From contig JAGKQI010000061.1 of the NCBI GenBank assembly GCA_018806915.1, forward strand, positions 930,001-994,000: a stretch of 64,000 bases of DNA, read 5' to 3'. The position numbers and the translations under genes were made by a program. Numbering within the stretch: the first letter of the stretch is position 1; every line of letters begins with the position of its first letter. Below the pieces are notes generated by a model. That model was not told where the DNA came from. It worked only from the letters and a program-made list of their open reading frames with translations, and did no database searches. Shown here one piece after another: positions 1 through 9,978 of this stretch. This stretch comes from Phytophthora colocasiae (Eukaryota > Oomycota > Peronosporomycetes > Peronosporales > Peronosporaceae).

Positions 1-262
1 CCATCGAGCCATTGTCGTAGCTGTGGGCTCTTGAGCGTGGGCGTAATCGAGTGATCGAAGTCGAATGTCTCCTGCTGCAGCGCCACATCAATAGCTGGGG
101 GCGACAAGCGCTTGTGTGGTGATGGTTGCCTGCCAATTCCGAACGTTGACGCATTTGCATGAGGGAACGCTACTGAAACATCCGTGCGCAGTCGTGGTGA
201 ACGGCGAAGCACACCACCATTTTCACTCGAAATTTCCTGATAGAACAGCAATTGTCAGTTTT
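1..262. other. no gene seen
   Basis: This stretch lies downstream of the MYB gene, whose stop codon is at 263-265 on the minus strand. Short open frames occur but show no recognisable motif. It probably holds the 3' untranslated region of that gene. Confidence 0.4.
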
Positions 263-1588
263 TCACCGACCGTCAAATGTAAAGTCGAAGAGAAGTAGAC
301 TTACGAATTCAAGCGTACTTGAATCAAGTTCTGCAGGAAAATCGAGGTCGTCGAAAGAGAACTTGGTGCCATCGGCCTTCATGAACCCAGCTGGTGACAT
401 GAACCGTGGAGAGCGTCGTAAACTGTGTGGAGGCTGAAGACCTTGGGGCGTTGGCATATTGAAGAACTCGGCCACTTGCTGCTTGCGACAAAATCGTAGA
501 ATTAGCCTACACCGCCTTCCAAAAGTTGAAGGTTTTGGCACTTTACCTCGTTAAAATCGATGTCAATATGCTCAAACGCGTGGAAGGAGCCGTCCATCTC
601 GGTGAGTGCGTGATCTCCACTGAATTCACCCCCTGCACCGTTCTTCTTCGCATTCCTTTTCTTTTTATTTGTCGAACTGGCAACGGTTATGATGGCACCA
701 AAGTCATCATCTCCTGTGTTCAAGAGTTGCAGCAACAGTTGCGTGTGAAGAACACGGCGAGGCGTGTCAGGTAAGAACATGCCGCTGCTTTCTATCATCG
801 ACACATTACCAGTGCAGATGCGTAGATCTTTGCGTTTCCGCTTTGAGTTGAGCTTTTTGCCGGCGTTCTTTTGCACACCACCTTGTCGACCTTTACCATC
901 TTCAGCTTGTTTAATCAGGGCATTGTAGCAATCTTTGTAAACCGAAGCTTGGGTCGACGACATACCCTGGGTCTGATGACGGAGACTGTTGCCAGCGTTC
1001 ATGGCATCTCGAGCCAATTCCACCATAGTAGCACTACCAGGTGACGAGTGAGCATTGAATTTGGTCGCCTTGATGCTCCCTCCACTGCCTCGAATTGCCT
1101 GACCCAATGTCTTGTTCTGTTGCTTAGCCATTCGTCGCATTGTACGTCTCATTGACGAGTACCAGTGATTCTTGATAGCATTGTCCGTTCTGCAAAAAAA
1201 AAAAAAAATAATGTCAGCAAATGTTTCCTAAAAAACAAATACTTATCTGTAGTGTTTACCTGCCAGGCAATAGTTTAGAAATCTCAGCCCATTTGTTTCC
1301 AAGACGAGTTTGTGCGTCTTCGATGATCTGCTCTTCCTCGGCAGTCCACGGATCTTTCTTGATAGTTGGGTCCAGATGGTTAAGCCAACGAGTACGACAC
1401 TGTTTTCCGGTGCGTTCCGTCCCGTGGTTTTCACCATTGAGATGATCCGAAATGACCGACCAGCGTTTCGTGCCGTATTCCTCCACGAGACGAATAATAG
1501 CGTCGTCTTCTTTGCGAGTCCAGGCTCGACGTTCGTACGTTGAGCCTGTACCGTTCCCACGTCCGTCCATTTTTCCTGGTTTCGCCAT
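263..1588 (-). CDS. R2R3-MYB transcription factor (3 exons)
   Basis: Predicted nuclear DNA-binding protein of 395 residues. The model joins exons 1588-1260, 1189-547 and 478-263; introns 1259-1190 (70 bp) and 546-479 (68 bp) have GT-AG ends and keep the frame. Two MYB repeats lie at about residues 20-72 and 73-125, with regularly spaced tryptophans (RRAWTRKED, KRWSVIS, CRTRWLN; then DPWTAEEE, NKWAEIS, NHWYSSM). The motif LLPGRTDNAIKNHW is rebuilt exactly by splicing exon 1 to exon 2, which strongly supports the first intron. Repeat 2 has a longer loop than usual (SDHLNGENHGTERTGKQC). The remaining 270 residues are Lys/Ser-rich and acidic without a known domain. The second intron is less certain: without it the protein would stop at 502. 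It diverges from the armadillo-like gene at 2438. Targets cannot be told from sequence. Confidence 0.88.
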
Positions 1589-2437
1589 TCTTATGGTATG
1601 GTATTAGTTGTAAGGCGAATGTGGATCTGCGGATCTTTCGGTCGCGAAACCACTAGCCGATTGGGAAATGCCTTAGGACGAGAGAGAATGTTGAGAGTCT
1701 GTCTGGACGTGCGTTCTGGCCCTCTTCTGCTGCGAAAATGCCGTTGGACGGCTTTTCACAGAGCCGTTTTGGCTTTCTCACCCGATTCAGCCACTGAGTT
1801 GACTGGAGGAAATAACGAGAAATGTCCTTAAATTTTTGTTTTACCCCTGTTGAAAGCGATACATACTCAAATGAAGTGAAAATGTTGGCAAATGATTTCG
1901 ATCCGGAATTGCGCGAGAAAAAATCTTCCACTTTTTTTCACTTCTGGCGACCATTTGTTGCGATCTTTGCACACCAAAGGGCGTGAAAGAACATGGCTAC
2001 AGTTTCTGACTCGAACGGAGGTCACGTAGCAAGTTGCTAGCAACAGCAACGTCGGCGGTGATGAAGCATTAGTCTCGTACTGACCCCAGCATGTGCATTA
2101 GCCTACAGCACTTCTCTTGCTCTGTGAAGTGGAATGAGACTGCAGCGAGTGCTATCAATTACACGATGTCATAAGATTTTCTTACGCACAAAACAAAAAA
2201 AATCTGCCACAGAAAGGTGTGTCGTTTGCTAGGATGAATTCACGTTCCTTGCGTTATAGTTAAGCAAGCGTGCCTTGCAGGCGTGAGCCCTTGCGACGGG
2301 AGCCTGTCGCTAGGGGCGCCGAGCGGTAACGTTATCTGCTGAACATTCGCAGACACCTCAGTCAACGTAGCACAAGTTGGGGCACTGCTACGACGAAGAC
2401 CGGACGGATCTTTGCTGCTTTTCCGAGTGGCTAGCCA
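1589..2437. promoter_or_regulatory. divergent intergenic region between MYB and armadillo-like genes
   Basis: These 849 bases separate two divergently transcribed genes and should hold both promoters. No convincing conserved open frame is present; a 92-codon minus frame at 1653-1931 has no recognisable motif. I could not assign a core promoter element with confidence. Confidence 0.4.
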
Positions 2438-4212
2438 ATGCAGTTCTACCGCGAAGACTATCGTAGTGTGCTGGACCTGCTCGAAGAGGAAACGAACCGA
2501 TCCGATCCCTATGCAGTTCGCAGAGCTTGCGCCGAATTCAAGCGACTGGTACTGCACCACAGTACTATGCGGCACACCATGGTGGAGGAAGGGCGTTTAT
2601 TGCCAGCGCTCATGGAGATCGTGTCGAACCATGTGCGAGATGAGGAAGGAGCAGTGGTGATAGACTACTGCCGCTTCGTACAGCGCCTAATCTCGCACAA
2701 ACGTAAGGAACTGTGAAAACAGAGACATCATCCTTTTGTGCTGATCTACTTTTCCGTTGCTAGAACCCACGGAGCTCGACATCCAGTCCAGAATCACAGA
2801 GTCTGGTGCACTTGACGTAATGGCCAAAGGACTTACGATGCATCCTCAGTCTCAACGACTGTACATTGAAGTCTGCAAGTTAGTGTCACTGCTGTGCTTC
2901 GACGCAGTGTCTGTTCCTCACGGTGCGGACATTGATGCCCTAAATGGCCTAAAGTAGTGTTGACCCGTATCATTGTGCCTTTGATAGCTGAAAACCAGGC
3001 AGCAATTGCAGATGCAGGACTACTCGCAGCTATTTGCGAGCGAGCGGACGATGCCAAAATCTCTGTGAAAGAAGCTGAAGCAGGCTGTACTGCCATTTCA
3101 GCACTCGTCTACGAGAACGGTAGGAATTGTTGAAGGATATTCACTACAGTTGCCGTCCGTGATACTAACCCGAGAGATGCGATTTTTAATGGTACCACAG
3201 ATACCAATGGTATATCGGTGATCCATACATATCGAATCCTGTCCGTATTCTCCACGTTGCTAGGAGCATTTCCAAGGTCATTGCACACTGTACAATGCAT
3301 CTTCCAGACACTCTTCCAACTACTGACAATGGAGCGTACGTCACATTTCATTCAGCTATTTGGACTGAAATGAAGCTACTTCTGATTTTTGATGTTTAAA
3401 GTCGGTTTATCCGACGATGTAGTTGATGCAGGGATGCTATCACAACTGGTTGAGTTGTTAGACAGTAGTGCTCTCATGCACGACTACCACGGAGCAGAGA
3501 GCTTCATGACACACTGGCACATCGTCAAATTTCTGGAACTTTGCATTCGTGAAAATGGTACAACCCCATTCAATTCATCGACGCCGACTCGGAGGCTCTC
3601 ATCACGGATTGTTATTGTAGACACCGCAAAGAAGGTTTTTTGTAGCTGTGCAGGCCCCGCTGTAGTCGTGAATACCATGATTCGCCGCAGACAAGAGCCA
3701 AGATACGCCGACAGCGTTGATCCGTGGGCACTAGAGTATATTTCGTGTATGCTGCTTTGTCGTGTCATAACAACAACAGGCAACGCACTAGGTTCGTCCC
3801 ACAACGCAAGAATATGTTATAGAGACCTTACAGCTGCGTTTATGTAGTGGTCGATGAGGCGCGAGCGAAGCAGCTCGTGCAGTCGAGTGCACATCAATTG
3901 GCATTGGATATTCTGCGTAGCGTTGGGGTTGCACAGATCGAAGGCAAGAGCGAAGCCCACTGCAGGAACTTCTGGGCGGGTGTTGAACAGGCTGTGAAAT
4001 TACTGGAACTCATCGCCACAGTTGGTATGTAGTCTGAATATGTAAAGTTTTGCCACAACTCTAACGCATTCCCAGAGTCAAATCGCGCTCCGCTTACGCG
4101 TCTCGGCGCCTCTCGTCAAGTTAAACTCATATACAACAACCCTCAAGTGGCTACTCAACCTGATCTTCTTCAGCTGTGCGTGCACGCTGTCGCTAACATC
4201 GAAGGAACGTGA
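2438..4212 (+). CDS. armadillo-like helical repeat protein, six exons, one frame break
   Basis: Exons: 2438-2702, 2764-3119, 3201-3335, 3402-3791, 3848-4024 and 4076-4212; the introns (61, 81, 66, 56 and 51 bp) all have GT-AG ends. The product of about 485 residues resembles ARM/HEAT-type helical repeats, for example ENQAAIADAGLLAAICERAD followed by AISALVYEN, and DAGMLSQLVELL. Such proteins are scaffolds; partner and location are unknown. At 2955-2957 the frame meets TAG and homologous-looking sequence resumes two bases on (VLTRIIVPLIA), and no acceptable GT-AG intron repairs it. The summed exon length becomes divisible by three only when this two-base jump is allowed, so the rest of the model is self-consistent. 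The break is either a real mutation or a sequence error. The acceptor at 3200 was preferred to one at 3149 because the latter gives a 30-bp intron. Confidence 0.72.
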
Positions 4213-4439
4213 CAACTTCAACCACTTCAACAATATAATTTCCACTTTGTATATTTAAAAGTATAAATTTTGCTACCATAATTGATTTTTAATGCTAATA
4301 CTGTGATACAGAATTGAACCATATTGTGATATATCAGGACTAGCTACGCTTGGTCCCAGTAGGTTAAACGTTGAAAATAAGACATGGTTTTTACACATGA
4401 AAACCACAAAGAGAAGCAAATTTTATTCATAAAAATTTG
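4213..4439. other. AT-rich noncoding, no gene seen
   Basis: AT-rich sequence between the armadillo-like gene and a Helitron remnant. It probably holds the 3' untranslated region of the former and the noncoding 3' end of the latter. No hairpin plus CTRR Helitron terminus could be fixed with confidence. Confidence 0.35.
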
Positions 4440-4688
4440 AAATGATGCACTTAGAAACCGAAGATCTCCCGAGACAATGTTCTTGGTGTGTATGTTCTCG
4501 TCTTCGTCGATAGCTTTCGGGTCCACGGCTATCTTGATCGCCTTCCGTGAAGTCACCGTCGACAGCACGACATACAGCTGTCCATGCGCGAACACAGGCG
4601 ACTCGAGGTAGATCCCCACGTGTGCTTTCTGGTGGCAAATCACTGCTTTACAGTCCACACCGCGAGGTATTTTGCTCGCTTTACTCAC
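4440..4688 (-). pseudogene. Helitron Pif1-like helicase, C-terminal fragment
   Basis: The minus-strand translation holds VGIYLESPVFAHGQLYV followed by TSRKAIKIAV, the very conserved last motif block of Pif1-family helicases encoded by Helitrons (rolling-circle DNA transposons). Only about 60-80 residues remain; the Walker motifs and Rep domain are absent, so this is a decayed end of an element. It is not contiguous with the plus-strand Helitron helicase at 9979-12025, which happens to lack exactly this block. Confidence 0.72.
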
Positions 4689-4699
4689 TCACGTCCGAA

Positions 4700-5140
4700 A
4701 GCGTAGCAAATTATCTACACCTCGATGTAGATCTTGTACCTTGCGTGGATGATGAAACTGTGATTCGTGATGACAAAACCGGCAGAACTGCCTTCGTCAA
4801 CGCTGCACGTGCAAGCTGATGCGATTGTTGACAAAGCTGGAGTACACAGTTTCTTGACGCACTTAAGTAAACAACAAATACAGCACTGATCGAGAATGAC
4901 TTCACCAAACTACCGCTAATGCGCCGCAATGACATCGTGACAGACAATCTTGAAGCCGTCTTGAAGACCAACGACATTTGTCGTTGGTTTAGCGAGACTG
5001 GAAGCAAAACTTTCCCGTCCGTTGCTGCACTGGCGCGAATTTGGCTTGGAAGAAGCGCTTCCAACGCGTTTCAGGAACGCGTATTCTCTACAGGCGGTCA
5101 AGGTGTAAGTCTTACTGAGTTTGTGAGATCGATTGAGTAG
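4700..5140 (+). pseudogene. hAT transposase C-terminal fragment
   Basis: The plus frame at 4919-5140 contains FPSVAALARIWLGRSASNAF followed by QERVFSTGG, the hallmark of the hAT C-terminal dimerisation domain. Upstream (4700-4918) is frame-disrupted sequence likely from the same gene. No zinc finger, catalytic region or terminal repeats could be seen, so this is a relic. Confidence 0.7.
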
Positions 5141-5751
5141 TAGTTGAGTACTTGTAATGCATTAACCCTTTTGGTGCGTTCTGCTGCCAACGACAGTCTT
5201 TGCAAAAGTGGATGATGTTTGAACCCACTCGAAGGGTCGCGGAAACACACCGTGTTTTGGTATTCGCAGATTAAAGTATTATTTTTGGCCAATAGCAGAG
5301 CTTATTTAAAAGGCTTCGAAGGTAGTGTTGTGCTCCCATCTGTGTTGTAGCCATCTTAACGGTCGCCGACCCTTCAAAATGGCTACAGGCCGTAGGAGGC
5401 GTTTTGCTACCTTCCATTTTCAATTGTCTTGAGTTTGTATAGTATACAAACTCACTGTGTTCGCGAAGGGGTTAATTTAAATATACTTATTCCGATAAGG
5501 ATAATTAAATAAAAATAGAACTCGTTTAAATATATAGAATGTGATATAGTTTGTATCGCACACCTTTCCAGCCCAGTGATAGGTCGTAACTTTAACGAAA
5601 AATGAGGTTACTACTAGTAACCCACATTTTGTTGAGATACCACCTCTCTAACAACTGACTGGCAAAACAACCCGATCAACACTAGTGAAGTAAACTTCTC
5701 AGAGGCTGCGGAAGATCGGGGTGGCATGGCCTCGAAGGTAGATCCAAAGCA
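5141..5751. other. no gene; includes an LTR-like fragment
   Basis: No coding potential seen. At about 5470-5545 the sequence (TTCCGATAAGGATAATTAAA and flanks) closely matches the AT-rich middle of the LTRs at 16597-17045 and 21000-21494, so a small piece of that LTR family lies here. Confidence 0.5.
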
Positions 5752-7462
5752 TTATTGAATTGTTGCTACGACGGTGCTGACATAATATATTGTATATAGT
5801 GCCGTAGGAAATTTCCTCTGCTCGATTGGTCTCGCCGTATTCAATTGCAACATCATTGAAGAAAATGCATCGTTGAACACCTTGTCAGCCGAATACAGCG
5901 GCAAGTCCGATATTATGTAGAACGCTGCCGGTAAAAGGCTTGTCTCGTCAATAATGTGCTGCAAATGCAACATTACCCTTTTGGCGCGCGAGTGACGCAT
6001 GCGATGCTCTGGCTGAATATCGTGCCGCTTACTAAGAGCAGTCAATATGATCGAATACCAGAGTTCCACGTAGCTTTAACGCTAGCACGAGCAGGAAATT
6101 GCCAGTTCGAAGGTACAGAATCACTAAGTTGTCCGTCATTCCAATTCCAGGGCTTCCATGCTGGTTGTGGCCCACTGTCGATTCTTTCGCTAACGTTATG
6201 TGTATCAGGTGTATCTGGCCGTATCAACAAGCCACTGATGGCCTGTTGAAACTCAGGAACAAGCTTCGTTTTCAGCGCCTCAAATCTAGTGCCAAATTCA
6301 TGCAATGATACTGGAGAAACTCCATTAACAACGATATTCCGGCGTGGCTCATTGGTCATCTTTGATGCGGTATCGTTGGGTAAAGTTGTAGCAATATCCT
6401 CTCGTATTTGACTGACCTCAGCGCGAATGCCAACTATATCTTCTCTGAGTTTGTTCACTTATCAAGCAACAGCAAGATGCGCAGGTGTTCCCGTAGCTTT
6501 ACGACCACAATCAGGAGAGGTTCCAAAGGCCATATTGTAGACCTGCGCTGCTGTTGCACCTGTTCATTTGCTCAAATCACTCTTGCCTTGAAAATAGGAT
6601 GCTCCCGATGAAGTTTCTCGCGCAAGTACTCCTCGTGGTGAATTACCGAGCAAGAAATAAAGGAAATGCGGACTGCCCACCATGTGGGTAATTAGAGTAT
6701 CCACTTACGACATCATCCAGTATTCAGTGTTCATTTTGGAAACTATAGCAACAGGAAAATGAGGTGGCAGCACAGCAAATTGTTCTGAGCTAAATGACAA
6801 TCCGGTAATCATTCTTCCACAGAGCTGATCAGATCCTTCCCCGAAATGTATGTAGCGGTCCTTCCGTTTGCCGAGACTTTGCCCCATACGAAAATAAACG
6901 GACACAGGAGTTGGAGCATTGACTTGTCCTAATGCATAGGAACTACTTCCTTTGCGAAGACTATGAGTACCGATATCTCCAACACTACAACCTAGTGCTG
7001 ACAATTCATCTTCGGTCAAAGTCCGCATTATACGATTCAAGACGCGCCCAAATCGATTTTTGTTGTCATTCCCAAGGAAAAGTTGCTGCTGCCGCCAGCC
7101 CCACGCTCCCGACACGAAAAAATATGGACAGCGATAGAAAGGATTGGACATTGAGCTGGTTCGTAAGGATTAGCGTACACGTGCTTCCCAAATTTCTCTG
7201 CACCCGTTTGATCTCCTTTCAAGACTCTCACCACTCCACTCAATGTGCTGCAACATTATGGCGTCTATAGATTCGGATCTGCTCATCAAATTCCACATAA
7301 GGACAAAGGAACTCCATTCAAGCGTCACAGTTGCCTAAGATTGCCCTGATTGTGTCGGAGTATCCACCATAAGCTTCACAGCAAGCACGCCAAACCCCGA
7401 CTTCTTTAAGTCTCGTTTTCCTTCATTAATCTTCAACTGCCATCGCTTCTTCAAATCAATTA
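5752..7462 (-). pseudogene. Crypton tyrosine recombinase, C-terminal part (decayed)
   Basis: Minus-strand frames, broken by frameshifts, give a tyrosine-recombinase-type transposase. Reading downstream from 7462: LKKRWQLKINEGKRDLKKSG, then WNLMSRSESIDAIMLQHIEW (candidate first catalytic Arg), KHVYANPYEPAQCPILSIAV, the signature THSLRKG (H-x-x-R) near 6965, and GKRKDRYIHF with a candidate catalytic Tyr. The tail at 6042-6458 ends with a Trp-rich block (AWKPWNWNDGQL) that I associate with oomycete Cryptons. Cryptons integrate by site-specific recombination without a DDE nuclease. The N-terminal part lies at 9235-9534 beyond an inserted mariner element. Confidence 0.78.
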
Positions 7463-9134
7463 CTCCCTCCGTTTCACAATACTTGACTTGAATTGAGATT
7501 GCTCTGTTTCACATTACTTGACAAATTGAAATGATTGGTGGAATATCAAATTACTACTTTTGATTGGCTTAGAACATCCAATCAATATCGGTAAAAATCG
7601 AGGTTATTTAAATTCGACGAAGTTTTTTTTTTACAGTTCGTCGAATTAGCGCACTCAAACTACAGATTAGACCTGCGGAGTTGGCGCCATTTCACGATGG
7701 CGGACGGCGAACGACAACGAAACAAGGACCTCACTCCAGAAACAAAGCTTAGTATTGTCGCCTTCCTGTTAGAGCAGTCTGATAACCTGAAAGTACCACG
7801 CAGTCTCATCAGAGATGCTGCTGAGCGATTTAAATGCAGCGAAAGTTCGGCATATCGGGTGTGGAAGGAGACGGCTACACACCGTAAGACCAGCAGCGGA
7901 CTGCCAAGTTTTAAGAGCAAGCGTGCAGGTAAATGTGGCAGAAAGAAGCACCTAACAGACATACCTGGACGGCTGAAGGCCTTGCCGTGGCGAAAGCGGC
8001 GGACCATGAGGTCTATTTCCAAGGCATTAAAAGTTTCGCCTTCTTCGATTCATCGGTCGCTTACTGCAGGGGAGATCGTTCGTCATACGACTCGATCAAA
8101 CCCCGATTGACTGAAGCTAACATGGCTTCACGGTACGTTTCTATTGAAAAGGCTGACTCACGATGTGTATTTGTTGGGAGTGGCTAACGTTATTGTGTAG
8201 GCTAGAACATTGTTTGTCATTTGTAGATACAGAAACCTATGAGTTCAGCAATCTAGACAATAGGATCTTCATCGATAAAAAGTGGTTTTACATGACTGAG
8301 GCGGATCGAACTGTGTACATGTCGCCTGATGAGACCCCGCCGCATCGCACGGTTCAGTCAAAGCGATTCATCACAAAGGTGATGTTCATGGCCACCGTTA
8401 TGCGTCCTGTCTACGACGGTGATGGCACCCTACTGTTTGACGGCAAGATAGGAATCTGGCCTTTCACAGAGCAAGTTCCAGCCAAGAAGTGCTCAAGGAA
8501 TCAGCCTGCTGGTACACTAGTGATGCATCCCATCAATGTCGGCCGCAAAGAGCAGCGCGCGATGTTAATTAATAACGTCATCCCCGCGATCAAGGCCAAG
8601 TGTCCGTCACTTCTACGTGAAGCTGAACTGATCATCCAGCAGGATGGGGCGCGATGCCATGTCAGCCAGAATGACCCAGCCATTCGCGCGGCGTGTAGAG
8701 CTGGCGGGTGGAATATACGCATCGAAGTGCAGCCTCCTAACAGACCAGATCTCAATATCCTTGACTTAGGGTACTTCTGCTCTATTCAAGCGCTCCAGTA
8801 CGAAGAATGCCCGCGCAATATCGACGAGCTGATTGCGTGCACTACCAAGTCCTTTCAGGACCTTCAACCCGCGACTCTTGAAGATACTTTTGTATCATTA
8901 CAGAAAGTGATGGAGTGCATTATTTAATACTACGGTAACAACAGCTACAAACGTCCGCACATTGGCAAGGCGAAACTCCGTAAAGCAGGTTTGTTGGGGA
9001 AGAGCTACGAGTGTGATGCTTCGGTGTATCTGGTAGGTGCAGCTTATCACTTCCTAGATAGTCAACAGAAAGTTGAGAGAGAAGAACTATTGAGATTGCA
9101 GATAGAGGCCATTAGATTTTTAATGATGGAGTAA
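7463..9134 (+). mobile_element. DD39D mariner-like element
   Basis: The left end begins CTCCCTCCGTTTCACA right after a TA dinucleotide (7461-7462). This matches the start of plant mariner/Stowaway terminal repeats and the TA target preference. The coding region fills most of the element. A clear right inverted repeat was not found; the sequence ends GGAG-TA at about 9128-9133, which resembles the left end only weakly and overlaps the stop codon, so the right boundary is uncertain. The element sits inside a Crypton. Confidence 0.72.
7697..9134 (+). pseudogene. DD39D mariner transposase, one intron, one frameshift, one nonsense codon
   Basis: An N-terminal helix-turn-helix region starts at ATG 7697 (MADGERQRNKDLTPETKLSI). 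A one-base frame change occurs near 8093-8096, and a 68-bp GT-AG intron (8133-8200) restores REHCL-like sequence at LEHCLSFVDTETYEF. The catalytic triad is visible: IDKKWF (about 8273), QQDGARCH (about 8642) and NILDLGYF (about 8761). Exactly 39 residues separate the second and third Asp, giving DD39D as in plant mariners. The frame stops at TAA 8925-8927, yet the same frame continues open with family-like sequence (YYGNNSYKRPHIGKAKLRKA) for 68 codons to a TAA at 9132-9134, so the first stop is a nonsense mutation. The element is probably inactive but not old. Confidence 0.8.
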
Positions 9135-9168
9135 TTAATACAGTTCAATTCCATCCAAAGTGGGCTTT

Positions 9169-9214
9169 GGGCACGTAGCTCAATTGGATAAGAGCACCGC
9201 CGTTTGTGCGGAAG
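9169..9214 (+). tRNA. tRNA-like 5' half (pseudo-tRNA or SINE head)
   Basis: GGGCACG plus TAGCTCAATTGGATAAGAGC resembles an acceptor strand and D-arm with a good A-box (TAGCTCAATTGG). After the anticodon-stem region the sequence departs into unrelated AT-rich DNA, and no B-box (GGTTCGANTCC) follows. It is therefore a truncated tRNA-derived sequence, not a working tRNA gene. Confidence 0.45.
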
Positions 9215-9234
9215 GACACTGTAAACATAATAGA

Positions 9235-9534
9235 TCAATAAAGGTTTAGTTGGGGCACTTTCAGCTGAGAGGTTCTCACGATCGCAAATGTCGGTGGGGC
9301 TGCATTAAAACCTAAAGAAACGAGTACGACATCTTTTGATAGTGGTATTGTCATCACCTTTGTCTCGCTGTCGACAGTGTCAGGATAGCGCTCAGCCAAC
9401 CACGTTGTCAGGATATTCACTCTCGACTGATATGTACGTTTGGTGGTTGTAGCAGTGTGCTTTGACAGCATTGTCTCCGCTACAACAGTACCACCCGTAG
9501 ATGCATTAGCTGCACGTGTACCACCCCTTCTCAC
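9235..9534 (-). pseudogene. Crypton recombinase, N-terminal part
   Basis: The minus translation (TTTKRTYQSRVNILTTWLAE, then PDTVDSETKVMTIPLSKDVV) has the look of the N-terminal core-binding region of Crypton tyrosine recombinases. It is in the correct orientation and order to be the missing start of the remnant at 5752-7462, from which the mariner element separates it. Confidence 0.6.
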
Positions 9535-9978
9535 CTTTTAAATCGTTTAATAGTAAAAACAGATTACATGACACCTTTTAAATTGTGTTTGTGCGGTATC
9601 ACGGTTGCATGAGATGTGCTCATCCCATTCTAAAAGCGAGTGTTATCTTGAGGACATTAGCGCAAGTGTGATATCTACCGCTCAGTAACTTTGTTCGCTG
9701 TTTGTCCGTCTGTCTGTCTGTCTGTCTGTCTGTCACTCCGTCCGGCCCCTCTCCACCCGGACTGCACCTCTCGGTTGGCATCTTTTTTGGCACGCGTCTC
9801 GACACCTTTTTCTCCCATCGAAGCAACTGCACCTACCCTATTGACGGGAACCGTCTTTCCTGAAATTACAAAAGTAGCACTGTCCGCATTATTTTTGCGG
9901 AAATTACAAAAGTACATTATGACACTTAATCGAACCTAATTGAACGATCTCGAACCTAAGCGAATTGTCTCGAACTTA
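9535..9978. repeat. noncoding; (GTCT)n microsatellite and short repeats
   Basis: A tetranucleotide GTCT tract lies at about 9704-9735; open frames running through it are artefacts. Around 9860-9915 the word GAAATTACAAAAGTA occurs twice, flanking a small inverted repeat (CCGCA ... TGCGG). No gene was seen. Confidence 0.6.

Noticed and set aside
1653..1931. 92-codon minus frame upstream of the MYB gene
   Set aside because: No motif and it lies where the promoters should be; it joins to neither gene in frame.
9675..9939. Frames through the GTCT microsatellite
   Set aside because: Tetranucleotide repeats give open frames in several phases; the products (SVCLSVCLS, RQTDRQTDRQ) are repeat artefacts.
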